From NCBI GenBank assembly GCA_900544245.1, contig UQUH01000003.1, positions 3,546 to 67,545 of the forward strand: 64,000 nucleotides of DNA, given 5' to 3'. The first letter of the stretch is position 1, and every line of letters begins with the position of its first letter. Below the pieces are notes generated by a model that was given only the letters and a program-made list of their open reading frames with translations, made no database searches and was not told where the DNA came from. Position numbers and translations under genes: made by a program. The DNA is from an uncultured Coriobacteriaceae bacterium (GTDB lineage: Bacteria > Actinomycetota > Coriobacteriia > Coriobacteriales > QAMH01). This document shows positions 55,140-64,000 of the stretch, piece after piece.

Positions 55140-55628
55140 ATGCTCGATGGAACAACCGTAACCCTGACTTTCGAGGGTCGTCTACCAGACGGCACCGTCT
55201 ATGACAAGATGACCGCGGAGAATCCCCTTGTGTTCCAGGTTGGTCACGATATGGTGCTCGACGGCTTCGAGCGCGAGGTGCGCGAGATGGTCGAGGGCGA
55301 GAAGAAGACCTTCACCATCAAGGACTGGGAGGCCTTTGGCGAGCATCTCGACGAGCAGACCGAGGAAGTCCCCATGGAGGTCATGCCCAACATGAAGGGC
55401 CTCGAGATCGGCAAGGTCATCTGGATGATCGCCGAGGACGAGTCCAAGGTGCCGGTTACGATCAAGGACATCACCCCCGAAGCCGTGACGCTCGATTTCA
55501 ATCATCCGCTGGCAGGCAATGACCTCACCTTCGATGTCGAAATCATCAAGGTCGACGAGTCCACGGCAGATGATCCCAATGCACCCAAGAGGGAGATTCC
55601 CAAGGATCCGCTCGACCTCATCATGTAG
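55140..55628 (+). CDS. slyD: FKBP-type peptidyl-prolyl isomerase, SlyD-like
   Basis: The 162-residue protein has the FKBP halves (GTTVTLTFEGRLPDG, and AVTLDFNHPLAGNDLTFDVEI) flanking an inserted flap domain at about residues 65-115. This is the SlyD layout: a cytosolic chaperone and prolyl isomerase. The His-rich metal tail of E. coli SlyD is missing. Followed after 12 bases by a universal stress protein. Confidence 0.85.
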   Translation: MLDGTTVTLTFEGRLPDGTVYDKMTAENPLVFQVGHDMVLDGFEREVREMVEGEKKTFTIKDWEAFGEHLDEQTEEVPMEVMPNMKGLEIGKVIWMIAEDESKVPVTIKDITPEAVTLDFNHPLAGNDLTFDVEIIKVDESTADDPNAPKREIPKDPLDLIM

Positions 55629-55640
55629 GGGGCATGCGCC

Positions 55641-56054
55641 ATGTACAAGAACATCCTCATCGCGGCTGATGGTTCGGAAAACTCGCTGCGGGCAACGCAG
55701 CAGGCGGCAGACATCGCCTCCCTGCTCGTGGACGCCAAGGTCGAGCTCGTCTCTGTCATCGCCATCGACGTCTACTCGGACATGGTCTATGACCCCATCG
55801 AGGCGCATGGCGAAGCGCAGCGCGAAATCCTCGAGGGCGCTTCGGCCATTCTGTCAGATGCGGGCATCAACCACGAGATTGTCTTGCTGCATGGACGTCC
55901 TGCCGACGAGATCATCCGCTACGCGGAGGAGTCGGGTGCCGACTTGCTCGTAATGGGCAGCCGAGGCCTAGGCGCCTTGCGCGAGTTTGCGCTTGGCAGC
56001 GTGAGCCACAAGGTGCTCACCCATGCCAAGTGTCCGGTGCTGGTGGTCAAGTAG
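55641..56054 (+). CDS. Universal stress protein, ATP-binding type
   Basis: The 137-residue UspA-family protein has the N-terminal ILIAADGSENSLRA and the ATP motif G-2x-G-9x-G-S (MGSRGLGALREFALGSV). It is a single-domain, cytosolic protein of the MJ0577-like ATP-binding subfamily. It starts at ATG 12 bases after slyD, probably in one transcript. Confidence 0.88.
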   Translation: MYKNILIAADGSENSLRATQQAADIASLLVDAKVELVSVIAIDVYSDMVYDPIEAHGEAQREILEGASAILSDAGINHEIVLLHGRPADEIIRYAEESGADLLVMGSRGLGALREFALGSVSHKVLTHAKCPVLVVK

Positions 56055-56098
56055 GCAATGCCACGTTTCACCCTATGCCATCGTTAGACACCTTTGCA

Positions 56099-56131
56099 CG
56101 AAAGAGGGGCGCCATCCGCGCCCCTCTTTCG
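56099..56131. terminator. Strong terminator hairpin, likely bidirectional
   Basis: CGAAAGAGGGGCGC (56099-56112) pairs perfectly with GCGCCCCTCTTTCG (56118-56131). It lies between the convergent universal stress protein and MBL-fold genes, and A/T-rich ends occur in both directions, so it may serve both. Confidence 0.8.
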
Positions 56132-56211
56132 CAAGGAGCGCGCTTTTCGCATCCGCAGTCTTGGCATTTGGCCCAGCTGGGACAAATACGGGATCGGGAA
56201 GAGAAAAACCC

Positions 56212-56832
56212 TTACAGATGCAGCTCGGCCCCGGGAACGAGGATGATGCGTCCGGGAGCCTGGAATGCCTCGAGCTTGGCCTCGTCGTACTCGGCAACTG
56301 TGGCGTCGGCGGAGTCGATGGGTACCTCGTGGACGGGGATATTGTGCTTCGCGCCGACAAGCTTGGCGCATTCGGACGCCTCATCCGCATCCATGTTGTA
56401 CACCCCATCGCAGGGAAACGTTGCATAGTCGAGCTCCATGGCGGCCAGCTTGCCGCTCTTCATGTCCTCTGTCATGCTCGTGTCGCCGGCGGCATAGAAG
56501 CTCTTGCCGTCGAGGTCGAGCACGTAGCCAACGCACTCATCGGACGGATGGTGATCGTTATAGGCCTGCGCTGCCTGGATCTTCACGCCGTGAGATTCCG
56601 TGGAGAGATACTCGTCGCTCGTGGGATGCAGGTCCTTCGCGCGGATGACCGTGCAGCCAGACGCATGAGGCATCTTGTCGACAGCGTCATGGTCGAAGTG
56701 GTCGTGGGTGACCAGGATGAGGTCGGCCTCGAGCTCGTACTCCTTTCCGAAATACGGATCGACGTAGATGACCGTATCGTCGTCGAGCGTGAATCTGTAG
56801 GAGCCATGCCCCTGGAATAGCATCGTAGCCAT
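56212..56832 (-). CDS. Metal-dependent hydrolase, MBL fold
   Basis: The 206-residue protein is a metallo-beta-lactamase-fold hydrolase of the UlaG/YfiR kind, with the signature THDHFDHDA (HxHxDH) near residue 42. The start at 56832 gives MATMLFQGHGSYRFTL and follows GAGGAGG. The substrate is unknown. It is separated from htpG by about 100 bases. Confidence 0.8.
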   Translation of the reverse strand: MATMLFQGHGSYRFTLDDDTVIYVDPYFGKEYELEADLILVTHDHFDHDAVDKMPHASGCTVIRAKDLHPTSDEYLSTESHGVKIQAAQAYNDHHPSDECVGYVLDLDGKSFYAAGDTSMTEDMKSGKLAAMELDYATFPCDGVYNMDADEASECAKLVGAKHNIPVHEVPIDSADATVAEYDEAKLEAFQAPGRIILVPGAELHL

Positions 56833-56870
56833 GATGAACCTCCTCGCTCGTATTTTTATATCCATATAAG

Positions 56871-56876
56871 ATTATA
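56871..56876 (-). promoter_or_regulatory. Possible -10 box of the MBL-fold gene
   Basis: On the reverse strand TATAAT lies 39 bases before the ATG, within CCTATAATCTT. A -35 box is not clear. Confidence 0.35.
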
Positions 56877-56934
56877 GGCAGCGCACTATATAATGCACTG
56901 CCCATAATCGAAAAAACACATTGAGGATTGACGG

Positions 56935-58845
56935 CTACTTCATGAGTGCGCAAATCGCCTCGTTGAATGCTGCCGAATCGGCAATCTCGAGTCCCTCGGC
57001 CAGACGTGCTTGGTTGTAGAGCAGGTTTGCGTACTGGGCGATCTTCTCGGTATCGCCGGCCTCCTGCGCGGCCTGCAACGTCGCGAAGACGGGATGCTCG
57101 GTGTTGAGTTCGAGGACATGCTTTGCCTCGGGACGCTCGCCTGCGGCGGCCGGAATGGTGGCGAAGTACTTCTCCATACCCAGGCTCACGGGGCCATCGG
57201 CCACGATGCAACAAGCGGCATCGTTCAGGCGCGTGGTCGCGGTGACGTTGGTAATATCGTCGGGAAGCGCCTCGGTCATCGCCTCGAACAGCGAGCTGTT
57301 CTCCTCGCGCTTCTTGGCGACCTCCTCCTTCTCCTCCTCGGTCTCAAGACCAAGGTCCTCGCCGCTGGCGACATTGCGCATTTCCTTGTCGTCATAGCTG
57401 CCGATGGAGAGCAGGCAGAACTCGTCGACATTGTCGCCGCAGAGCAGGACGTCGTAGCCGCGCGAGACGACCGACGTGACGCTCGGGCTTTGGGCCAGGC
57501 GTGCGACGGTGTCACCGGAAGCAAAGAAGATGCTTTCCTGGCCCTCTTGCATGCCGGCGACGTACTCGGCCAGCGTGATGGGCTTGTCCTCCTTGGCGGA
57601 GTGGAAGAGCAGCAGGTCCTGCAGCAGGTCCTTGCGCGCGCCATAGGTCGAGTAGATGTCGTACTTGAGCACATGGCCGAACTTGCCGAAGAAGTCGACA
57701 TAGGCCTCGCGGTCATCCTTGCAGAGCTTCTCGAGCTCCTGCTTGATCTTCTTCTCGATGCGACGCTCGATGGCGATGAGCTGGCGGTCTTGCTGGAGCG
57801 TCTCGCGCGAGATGTTGAGGTTGAGGTCGGGACTGTCGACGACGCCGCGCACGAAGCCGAAGCAGTCCGGCAGCAGGTCCTCGCAGTGCTCCATGATCAT
57901 GACGTTGTTGCTGTAGAGCGCCAGCCCTCGCTGGAAGTCCTTGGCGTACAGGTTCATGGGCGCATCCGTGGGGATGAAGAGCAGCGCGTCGTAGTTCAAG
58001 CTACCCTCGGCGTGCATGGAGATGGTGCGCAGGGGCGTATCGGCCGTATGGAACTGGGCCTGGTAGAAATCGGCATACTCCTCGTCGGAGACCTCCGACT
58101 TCTTCTTGGTCCAGATGGGAATCATCGAGTTGAGGATTTCCTCCTCGACGTACGTTTCGGTTGCGGGCACGTAGTCATCGCCGGCATCCTCGGGCTTGGG
58201 CAGCGTGCGCGTCTTCTCCATGTCCATGAGGATGGGGTAGCGGATGTAATCGCTGTAGCGCTTGACCAAGTGCTTGACGAGCGCCTGGGAGAGGTACTCG
58301 TCGTAGTTGACCTCGTCGGTGTTCTCGCGCAGATGCAAGATGATGTCGGTGCCGCGTTCTGCCCGCTCGGCTTCGCTGATGTTGTAGCCCTCGACGCCGT
58401 CGCTTTCCCACTTGAAGGCCTCGTCGCTGCCATAGGCCCTCGAGATGACCGTCACCTTGTCGGCGACCATGAAGGAGGAGTAGAAGCCAACGCCGAACTG
58501 GCCGATGATGTCGACTTCCTCGAGGTTCTCCGCGTCCGAGCTCTTGAACTCGAGCGAACCGGAATGGGCGATGGTGCCGAGGTTCTTGTCGAGCTCGTCC
58601 TTCGTCATGCCGATGCCGTCGTCGCTGATGGTAAGCGTGCGCGCGTCCTTGTCGATGGCGATCTTGATGTGCAGGTCGCTGCGCATGACGGAGCTGTCCT
58701 TGTTCTCGAGCGAGCTGAGGTAGAGCTTGTCGAGGGAGTCCGACGCGTTGGAGATGAGCTCGCGCAGGAAGATCTCGCGGTTGGTGTAGATGGAGTTAAT
58801 CATCAAGTCGAGCAGCTTCTTGCTCTCTGTCTTGAATTTACGCAT
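56935..58845 (-). CDS. htpG: Chaperone HtpG (Hsp90)
   Basis: HtpG is the bacterial Hsp90. The 636 residues have FLRELISNASDSLDKL (ATPase domain), DNGIGM-like DDGIGMTKDEL, GQFGVGFYSSFMVADKV, and the middle and dimerisation domains. ATG follows AAAGGA. It is divergent from folC; no CIRCE or HAIR heat-shock operator is visible in the 190-base gap. Confidence 0.95.
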   Translation of the reverse strand: MRKFKTESKKLLDLMINSIYTNREIFLRELISNASDSLDKLYLSSLENKDSSVMRSDLHIKIAIDKDARTLTISDDGIGMTKDELDKNLGTIAHSGSLEFKSSDAENLEEVDIIGQFGVGFYSSFMVADKVTVISRAYGSDEAFKWESDGVEGYNISEAERAERGTDIILHLRENTDEVNYDEYLSQALVKHLVKRYSDYIRYPILMDMEKTRTLPKPEDAGDDYVPATETYVEEEILNSMIPIWTKKKSEVSDEEYADFYQAQFHTADTPLRTISMHAEGSLNYDALLFIPTDAPMNLYAKDFQRGLALYSNNVMIMEHCEDLLPDCFGFVRGVVDSPDLNLNISRETLQQDRQLIAIERRIEKKIKQELEKLCKDDREAYVDFFGKFGHVLKYDIYSTYGARKDLLQDLLLFHSAKEDKPITLAEYVAGMQEGQESIFFASGDTVARLAQSPSVTSVVSRGYDVLLCGDNVDEFCLLSIGSYDDKEMRNVASGEDLGLETEEEKEEVAKKREENSSLFEAMTEALPDDITNVTATTRLNDAACCIVADGPVSLGMEKYFATIPAAAGERPEAKHVLELNTEHPVFATLQAAQEAGDTEKIAQYANLLYNQARLAEGLEIADSAAFNEAICALMK

Positions 58846-59026
58846 GGGTGTATGTCCTTTCGCGTGCGTTATATATACAAACAGTGATTGTACGAGAGGG
58901 AGGTATGGTCATGCATTAGCTGTCACAGATATGTTACCTAATTGCATTCGGTTAGAATATCTAAGTCGATTTATAGCAGATATTAGGGGTCTTCTTCCTT
59001 TTGAAACCTAAAGACTCGTATCGATG

Positions 59027-59032
59027 TAGAAT
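59027..59032 (+). promoter_or_regulatory. Possible -10 box at the start of folC
   Basis: TAGAAT ends 7 bases before the ATG at 59040, so a transcript starting at the normal distance would begin at or next to the start codon. TTGAAA at 59001 is 20 bases away, too far for an ideal -35. Confidence 0.35.
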
Positions 59033-59039
59033 AGCGCCC

Positions 59040-60251
59040 ATGACGCAATCCATGACATATGACGATGCCGTTGCCACGCTCGAGGATGCGCTCAAGTTCG
59101 GGATGGATCCCTCGCTCGAGCCGATTCGAGCGATGTGCGCGGCGATGGGCGACCCGCAGAAGCGCTATCGATGCGTGCAGGTGGCCGGCACCAACGGAAA
59201 GTCCTCGACGACGCGCATGATCGCGGCCCTTTTGCATGCCCAGGGGCTGCGCGTCGGGCTATACGTATCGCCGCACCTGATCAAGTATCCCGAGCGCATC
59301 GAGATCGACGGGCGCGTCGTGAGCGACGAGGATTTCGCGCGGGGCATCGAGGTGGCCCTTGATGCGGCTGCGCGTGCGGGCGTACAGGCAACGGAGTTCG
59401 AGTTGCTCACGGCGGCGGCGTTGTGGCTGTTTGCACGGGAAGATGTCGATTGGGCCGTTCTCGAGTGCGGTTTGGGTGGACGCTGGGACGCGACGAGCGT
59501 CGTGGATCCGCAAGTCGCCGTCATCACGGGCGTGGCGCTTGAACACACTGCGATCCTCGGCGACACGATCGAGAAGATCGCGGGCGAGAAGGCGGCCATC
59601 ATCAAGCCGGGGAGCCATGCGATATTCGCGCACGATCTTGCAGCGCATGAGGTCTTCGAGCGCCAGGCGCAAGACGTTGGGACGCCTTATTCGTACGCAA
59701 AACTCGATGCGACAAGAGCATTCGATGATGAGCTTGCATATATGCCCGTCTACCAGCGTTCAAACCTCGCGACGGCATTGGCAGCTGTTACCGTTGCGCT
59801 TGGTCATGCACCTTCGCCCGAAAGCGCCAGCATTGCGTTGGGCGGGCTGGTTATCCCCGGACGTTTTGAGATTCTGCGGCATGATCCGCTCGTCATCGTC
59901 GACGCCGCGCACAACCCGCAGTCAGCTCACGTGCTCGCAGGGGAGCTGAGGAGACTCTTCGACGGGGATGCGGCGATTCCCACGCTGCTGCTTGGCGTAC
60001 TGGATGACAAGGATGCGCGTGGCATCATACGCGAGCTCTGCCCGCTGTTCGACCGCATCGTCGTCACGGCATCATCGTCTACACGAGCCGTTCCGGCCAC
60101 CGAACTCGCCAGTCTCGTCGCGGAGGAGACTGGCGTGCGCCCCGAGGCGACGCATGACGTTCGCGCGGCTCAGGAGTTGCTTTCCGGAGAGCCTATCGTC
60201 GCCACGGGCTCCATTACCGTTGCTGGCGAGGTGAAGGGCATTTGGTGCTAG
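59040..60251 (+). CDS. folC: Folylpolyglutamate synthase / dihydrofolate synthase
   Basis: FolC adds glutamates to folate, and in many bacteria also makes dihydrofolate. The 403-residue Mur ligase-family protein has VQVAGTNGKSST (P-loop), LIKYPERIEID, ECGLGGRWDATSV and DAAHNPQSAHVLA. The start could be ATG 59040 or 59052; neither has a clear Shine-Dalgarno, which fits a leaderless or weakly led message. Confidence 0.92.
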   Translation: MTQSMTYDDAVATLEDALKFGMDPSLEPIRAMCAAMGDPQKRYRCVQVAGTNGKSSTTRMIAALLHAQGLRVGLYVSPHLIKYPERIEIDGRVVSDEDFARGIEVALDAAARAGVQATEFELLTAAALWLFAREDVDWAVLECGLGGRWDATSVVDPQVAVITGVALEHTAILGDTIEKIAGEKAAIIKPGSHAIFAHDLAAHEVFERQAQDVGTPYSYAKLDATRAFDDELAYMPVYQRSNLATALAAVTVALGHAPSPESASIALGGLVIPGRFEILRHDPLVIVDAAHNPQSAHVLAGELRRLFDGDAAIPTLLLGVLDDKDARGIIRELCPLFDRIVVTASSSTRAVPATELASLVAEETGVRPEATHDVRAAQELLSGEPIVATGSITVAGEVKGIWC

Positions 60252-60295
60252 AATCTGCAGCATTAGCTCGCAGGCAAAGACAGTAAGAAGGCGAC

Positions 60296-60748
60296 ATGTC
60301 CGATATCCTCTCATCGGTACTCACATTTCCCGTTCGCATAATCCTCATCTTGACCGTGGTCATCCTGATCGGCCTTTGGATTGTCTCCATCGTCTGGGTC
60401 AACAGGGATGCCAAGACGCGCGAGGCACCCGTCACGCTCTGGACCGCCGTCGCCATCGTTCCCGTCGCCGGCCTGGTTGCCTACTGCCTGCTGCGTCCGC
60501 CCCTCAACGCCGCGGATTCCACTGAGCAGGCCATGAATCTCGAGCTCATGGGTCGTCAGCTGTCCGATTACGGGAATTGCCCCCGTTGCGGCGAGCCGGT
60601 GAAGGCCGATTACATAGCCTGCCCCAAGTGCCGTGCCCACCTGCGCAACGTCTGCGGTAACTGTGGCCGGCCGCTCGAGCCCGGCTGGCAGCTCTGTCCT
60701 TACTGCGGTCGACCGTTTGCGCGCAAGACGCGCCAGCGCAGCATCTAG
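60296..60748 (+). CDS. Membrane protein with double zinc ribbon
   Basis: The 150-residue protein has two hydrophobic segments (about 10-35 and 45-67), then two zinc ribbons: CPRCGEPVKADYIACPKC and CGNCGRPLEPGWQLCPYC (near residues 95-140). It is like the acpP-linked protein, a membrane anchor plus cytosolic ribbon, though with two ribbons and no clear sequence similarity. Function unknown. It starts 44 bases after folC. Confidence 0.7.
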   Translation: MSDILSSVLTFPVRIILILTVVILIGLWIVSIVWVNRDAKTREAPVTLWTAVAIVPVAGLVAYCLLRPPLNAADSTEQAMNLELMGRQLSDYGNCPRCGEPVKADYIACPKCRAHLRNVCGNCGRPLEPGWQLCPYCGRPFARKTRQRSI

Positions 60749-60760
60749 CCCAAGTTTCCC

Positions 60761-60789
60761 TTGCATCGCATCTGTTTGCGGTGTAGATT
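60761..60789 (+). promoter_or_regulatory. Promoter of thrS
   Basis: TTGCAT (60761-60766) and TAGATT (60784-60789) are separated by 17 bases. Transcription would start near 60796. The leader has a 6-bp hairpin CTCGGT (60820-60825) and ACCGAG (60831-60836), then GGAAAGG. It is too short for a T-box. Confidence 0.6.
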
Positions 60790-60857
60790 CTCGCCATGTG
60801 CTTTTAACGATAAGTCCCACTCGGTTTGTGACCGAGAACGGGCGGAAAGGAACAGCC

Positions 60858-62780
60858 ATGAGCACGATTTCTGTCATTCTTCCCGACAATTCAACCAGAG
60901 AGCTCGAAGAGGGAGCGACAATCGCGGATTGCGCTGCTGCCATTGGCAGCGGACTGGCCAAGGCCGCCATCGCCGGCAAGGTCGACGGCAAGCTCGTCGG
61001 GCTCGACGCGCCCCTCGCCGATGGCGCGCACGTCGAAATCATCACGAGCCGCTCGCCCGAGGGCCTTGGCATCCTGCGCCATTCGACTGCGCATATCATG
61101 GCCGAGGCCGTTCAGGAACTCTTCCCCGGTGCGCAAATTGCCTTCGGTCCTCAGACTGACGACGGCTTCTTCTACGATTTCGGTCTCGACGAGACCATAT
61201 CCTCCGACGACTTCGAGGCAATCGAGGCCAAGATGAGGGAAATCATCAAGAAGGACGAACCTTTCGTGCGCGAGGTCGTTACCCGCGACGAGGCCAAGGA
61301 GATATTCAAGGACCAGAAGTTCAAAGCCGAGCACATCGATGACCTGCCCGCCGATGCCGAGATCTCCATCTACCGTCACGGCGACTTTGTCGATCTGTGC
61401 AAAGGCCCCCACATTCCCAGCTCGAAGAAAATCGGCGCCTTCAAGCTCATGAAGGTCGCCGGCGCCTACTGGAAGGGCGATGCCGACAACGAGCAGCTCC
61501 AGCGCCTGTACGGAACGGCGTTTTTCGACAAGAAGGACCTCAAGGACTACCTCCACATGCTCGAGGAGGCCGAAAAGCGCGACCATCGCAAGCTTGGTCG
61601 CGAGCTCGGTATCTACATGATGGACGAGGAGGCCGGTGTGGGTCTGCCGCTGTACCAGCCGGCCGGCGCCCGTATCATCCGCATCCTGCAGGAGTGGCTG
61701 CGCAAGGAGCTCTACCGTCGCGGTTACGAGGAGGTCATCACGCCGCACATCTACAAGGCGGATGTCTGGAAGACGAGCGGCCACTATGGCTACTACCATG
61801 ACAACATGTACTTCTTCGAGATCAACGAGGGAAGCGACGAGGAACCGCGCTTGAGCGAATACGGCGTGAAGCCGATGAACTGTCCCGGTCATGTCATTCT
61901 CTATAAGAATGACATTCACTCCTACCGCGAGCTTCCCGTGCGCTACTTCGAGTTCGGCACCGTCTATCGTCACGAGATGAGCGGCGCCGTGCACGGTCTC
62001 ATGCGTGCTCGCGGATTCACGCAGGATGACGCTCACGTCTTCTGTCGCGAGGACCAGGTCGTCGACGAGGTCTGCGCGATACTCGATCTGGCGGATTCCA
62101 TCATGAGCGAGTTCGGTTTCGAGTATGCGGCGGAGATCTCGACGCGTCCTGAGAAGTCCATCGGAACCGACGAGATGTGGGAAAAGGCGGAGGGCTTTCT
62201 GCGCGAGGCCATCGAGCGTCGGAATCTCCCGTACGAGATCAACCCCGGAGACGGCGCCTTCTACGGCCCCAAGATCGACATCAAGGTCAAGGACGCGCTC
62301 GGTCGCTGGTGGCAATGCTCGACGGTCCAGGTCGACTTCAACCTACCCGAACGCTTCGACATCACCTATCGCACGGCCGAAAACACGAGCGAGCGTCCGT
62401 GGATGCTTCACCGTGCGCTCTTCGGCTCTATCGAGCGCTTCCTCGGCATTCTCATCGAGCATACGAGCGGCAATCTTCCGTTGTGGCTCGCGCCGACGCA
62501 GGCGATCGTCATCCCCATCGCCGATCGTCACGCGGAGATGGCCCAGCAGGTCGCGGACGAGTTGCGTGCGCATGGCGGCCGCATCGAGGTGTACGACCAG
62601 AACGAGCCCATGCGCGTCAAGATCGCCAAGGCGCAGGGGCAGCGTGTGCCCTACATGCTCGTCATCGGTGACAAGGAAGTCGAGAATGGAGAGGTCGCGG
62701 TGCGTGAGCGTCACGAGGGTGATCTCGGCTCGATGAAGCTCGAGTATTTCGCGAACATCATCGAGGAAGCGCAGGTCTGA
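60858..62780 (+). CDS. thrS: Threonine--tRNA ligase
   Basis: ThrS charges tRNA-Thr and edits serine. The 640 residues include an N-terminal TGS domain, the editing domain with HSTAHIMAEA, class II motif 2 (YRHEMSG), the zinc-site MNCPGH and a C-terminal anticodon-binding domain. I chose ATG 60858 behind GGAAAGG; an earlier in-frame reading overlaps the previous gene. Its stop overlaps the leuC start. Confidence 0.96.
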   Translation: MSTISVILPDNSTRELEEGATIADCAAAIGSGLAKAAIAGKVDGKLVGLDAPLADGAHVEIITSRSPEGLGILRHSTAHIMAEAVQELFPGAQIAFGPQTDDGFFYDFGLDETISSDDFEAIEAKMREIIKKDEPFVREVVTRDEAKEIFKDQKFKAEHIDDLPADAEISIYRHGDFVDLCKGPHIPSSKKIGAFKLMKVAGAYWKGDADNEQLQRLYGTAFFDKKDLKDYLHMLEEAEKRDHRKLGRELGIYMMDEEAGVGLPLYQPAGARIIRILQEWLRKELYRRGYEEVITPHIYKADVWKTSGHYGYYHDNMYFFEINEGSDEEPRLSEYGVKPMNCPGHVILYKNDIHSYRELPVRYFEFGTVYRHEMSGAVHGLMRARGFTQDDAHVFCREDQVVDEVCAILDLADSIMSEFGFEYAAEISTRPEKSIGTDEMWEKAEGFLREAIERRNLPYEINPGDGAFYGPKIDIKVKDALGRWWQCSTVQVDFNLPERFDITYRTAENTSERPWMLHRALFGSIERFLGILIEHTSGNLPLWLAPTQAIVIPIADRHAEMAQQVADELRAHGGRIEVYDQNEPMRVKIAKAQGQRVPYMLVIGDKEVENGEVAVRERHEGDLGSMKLEYFANIIEEAQV

Positions 62781-64000
62781 TGACGCGTCCGATGACCATC
62801 GCCGAGAAGATCCTCGCGGCGCATGCGGGGCTCGGCGAGGTCGTCTCCGGACAGCTCGCAGAATGCGATCTCGACCTGGTGCATGCCAACGACATCACGG
62901 CGCCCATCGCCATTGACGTGTGTCGTCAGGTTTCCGACGGCGTCTTCAATCCCGCGCGCATTGCCCTCGTCCCCGATCACTATGTACCCAACAAGGACAT
63001 CAAAAGCGCCGAGCAAGCCAAGCTCATGCGCGAGTTTGCGCGAGAGCATGGCATCGGGCATTACTACGAGGTCGGGTGCGCGGGAATCGAGCACGCGCTG
63101 CTGCCTGAGCAGGGCGTGGTGGTGCCCGGGGACCTCACCATAGGGGCCGATTCGCATACCTGCACCTACGGCGCGCTCGGGGCGTTTTCGACGGGCATGG
63201 GGTCAACTGACGTTGGCGTCGCGTTTGCCACGGGGAGGGCATGGTTCAAGGTGCCCGAGAGCGTCAAGATCGTTCTCGAGGGAGAACTCGCTCCCGGCGT
63301 AAGCGCCAAGGACCTCATCCTGCACGTCATCGGTCAGATTGGCGTCGATGGCGCTTTGTACCAGGTGCTGGAATTTGTTGGGCCGGCCGTCGCGCAAATT
63401 TCGATGGACGGGCGTTTCACGATGTGCAACATGGCCATCGAGGCAGGCGCCAAGACGGGCATCTTCGCCGTCGATGACGTGACGCGTGCCTATGTGGAGC
63501 AACGGGCTGAGCGGTCATGGGTCGAGTACGTTTCAGATGAGGATGCGTCCTATGCGCGTGTCGTGCGCATTGATGTCTCACAGGTTGCCCCGACGGTCTC
63601 GTTGCCGCACCTGCCGAGTAACACGAAACCGGCTGCCGACTGCAATGACATGCGCATCGATCAGGCCGTCATCGGCAGCTGCACGAACGGGCGCATCGAA
63701 GACATGCGCATGGCCGCCGAGGTATTGCGTGACCGCATGGTTGCTCCCGGCGTGCGTTGCATCATCATCCCCGCAACGCAAGACGTGTATCGCCAGTGCG
63801 TCCACGAGGGTCTCGTGGACGTGTTCCTCGACGCGCATTGCGCCGTGTCGACACCTACCTGCGGGCCATGTCTGGGCGGGTATATGGGCGTGCTCGCGTC
63901 GGGCGAGCGTTGCATCGCCACGACCAACCGCAACTTCGTCGGCCGCATGGGGGCCAAGGACAGCGAGGTCATCCTCGCGAGTCCTGCCGTTGCCGCCGCA
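62780..64000 (+). CDS. leuC: 3-isopropylmalate dehydratase large subunit, partial at 3' end
   Basis: LeuC with LeuD isomerises 2- to 3-isopropylmalate in leucine synthesis. The 407 visible residues show the aconitase-type Fe-S cysteines GSCTNGR and TCGPCLGG, DSHTCTYGALG and EVGCAGIEHALLP. The reading runs to the window end, where about 10-20 residues are expected to remain. Its ATG overlaps the thrS stop (TGATG). An in-frame ATG lies at 62792. Confidence 0.93.
   Translation, partial: MTRPMTIAEKILAAHAGLGEVVSGQLAECDLDLVHANDITAPIAIDVCRQVSDGVFNPARIALVPDHYVPNKDIKSAEQAKLMREFAREHGIGHYYEVGCAGIEHALLPEQGVVVPGDLTIGADSHTCTYGALGAFSTGMGSTDVGVAFATGRAWFKVPESVKIVLEGELAPGVSAKDLILHVIGQIGVDGALYQVLEFVGPAVAQISMDGRFTMCNMAIEAGAKTGIFAVDDVTRAYVEQRAERSWVEYVSDEDASYARVVRIDVSQVAPTVSLPHLPSNTKPAADCNDMRIDQAVIGSCTNGRIEDMRMAAEVLRDRMVAPGVRCIIIPATQDVYRQCVHEGLVDVFLDAHCAVSTPTCGPCLGGYMGVLASGERCIATTNRNFVGRMGAKDSEVILASPAVAAA

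Noticed and set aside
57010..58887. A 625-codon + strand frame opposite htpG
   Set aside because: It is the antisense of a well-conserved gene; no domain and no ribosome binding site.
58846..59039. A CIRCE or HAIR heat-shock operator upstream of htpG
   Set aside because: Neither inverted repeat consensus is present in the gap.
60749..60857. A T-box riboswitch before thrS
   Set aside because: The leader is only about 60 bases, with one small hairpin; T-box elements are far longer and carry a specific conserved motif.

Overview
The window comes from a high-GC bacterium, most likely an actinobacterium of the Coriobacteriia (gut anaerobes such as Eggerthellales). That placement is an inference from gene order, a type Z (zinc) S14, zinc-free S4, frequent GTG/TTG starts, 12-14 TM MFS carriers and a LarB gene; no 16S gene is present to confirm it. 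Almost the whole window is core genome. I see no insertion sequence, phage gene, CRISPR array or rRNA gene; there is one tRNA (Leu, UAG).

Layout: 1-2.5 kb, the 3' part of an MFS carrier and a tandem-domain PPK2 polyphosphate kinase. 2.6-11 kb, rpoB-rpoC behind a near-consensus promoter and closed by a strong terminator. 11-14.6 kb, a str operon (rpsL, rpsG, fusA, rpsJ) with its own promoter, no tuf, and a terminator after rpsJ. 14.8-30.7 kb, the S10, spc and alpha ribosomal protein blocks (rplC to rplQ, with secY, adk, map, infA, rpmJ and rpoA). 30.7-35.1 kb, a lone EcfT, truA, acpP, two small membrane proteins, maf and a HAD phosphatase. 35.1-42.6 kb, an AddB-like/AddA pair and convergent dinB. 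42.7-51.3 kb, a PhoU-like protein, tRNA-Leu, tig-clpP-clpX-valS, a flavodoxin-fold reductase, larB and a small membrane protein. 51.4-54.2 kb, a structured leader, two tiny cysteine-rich proteins and a large MFS carrier. 54.2-58.9 kb, an unknown protein, a SlyD-like isomerase, a universal stress protein, an MBL-fold hydrolase and htpG. 59-64 kb, folC, a zinc-ribbon membrane protein, thrS and the start of leuC.

The most interesting signal is in the RNA polymerase. Beta' (RpoC) carries near its C-terminus a helix-hairpin-helix domain that aligns without gaps to the C-terminal domain of the alpha subunit and keeps most of its DNA-contact residues. Beta (RpoB) has an acidic tail of about 165 residues. 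Both tails contain repeats of a short acidic-hydrophobic-Ile-Gly motif, and RpoC ends in one. Ribosomal proteins L17 and L16 also carry long extra tails. Other points of note are strong RNA hairpins in the spacers of the ribosomal superoperon, several long palindromes around truA, an EcfT without its ATPases, and a two-peptide plus MFS cassette.
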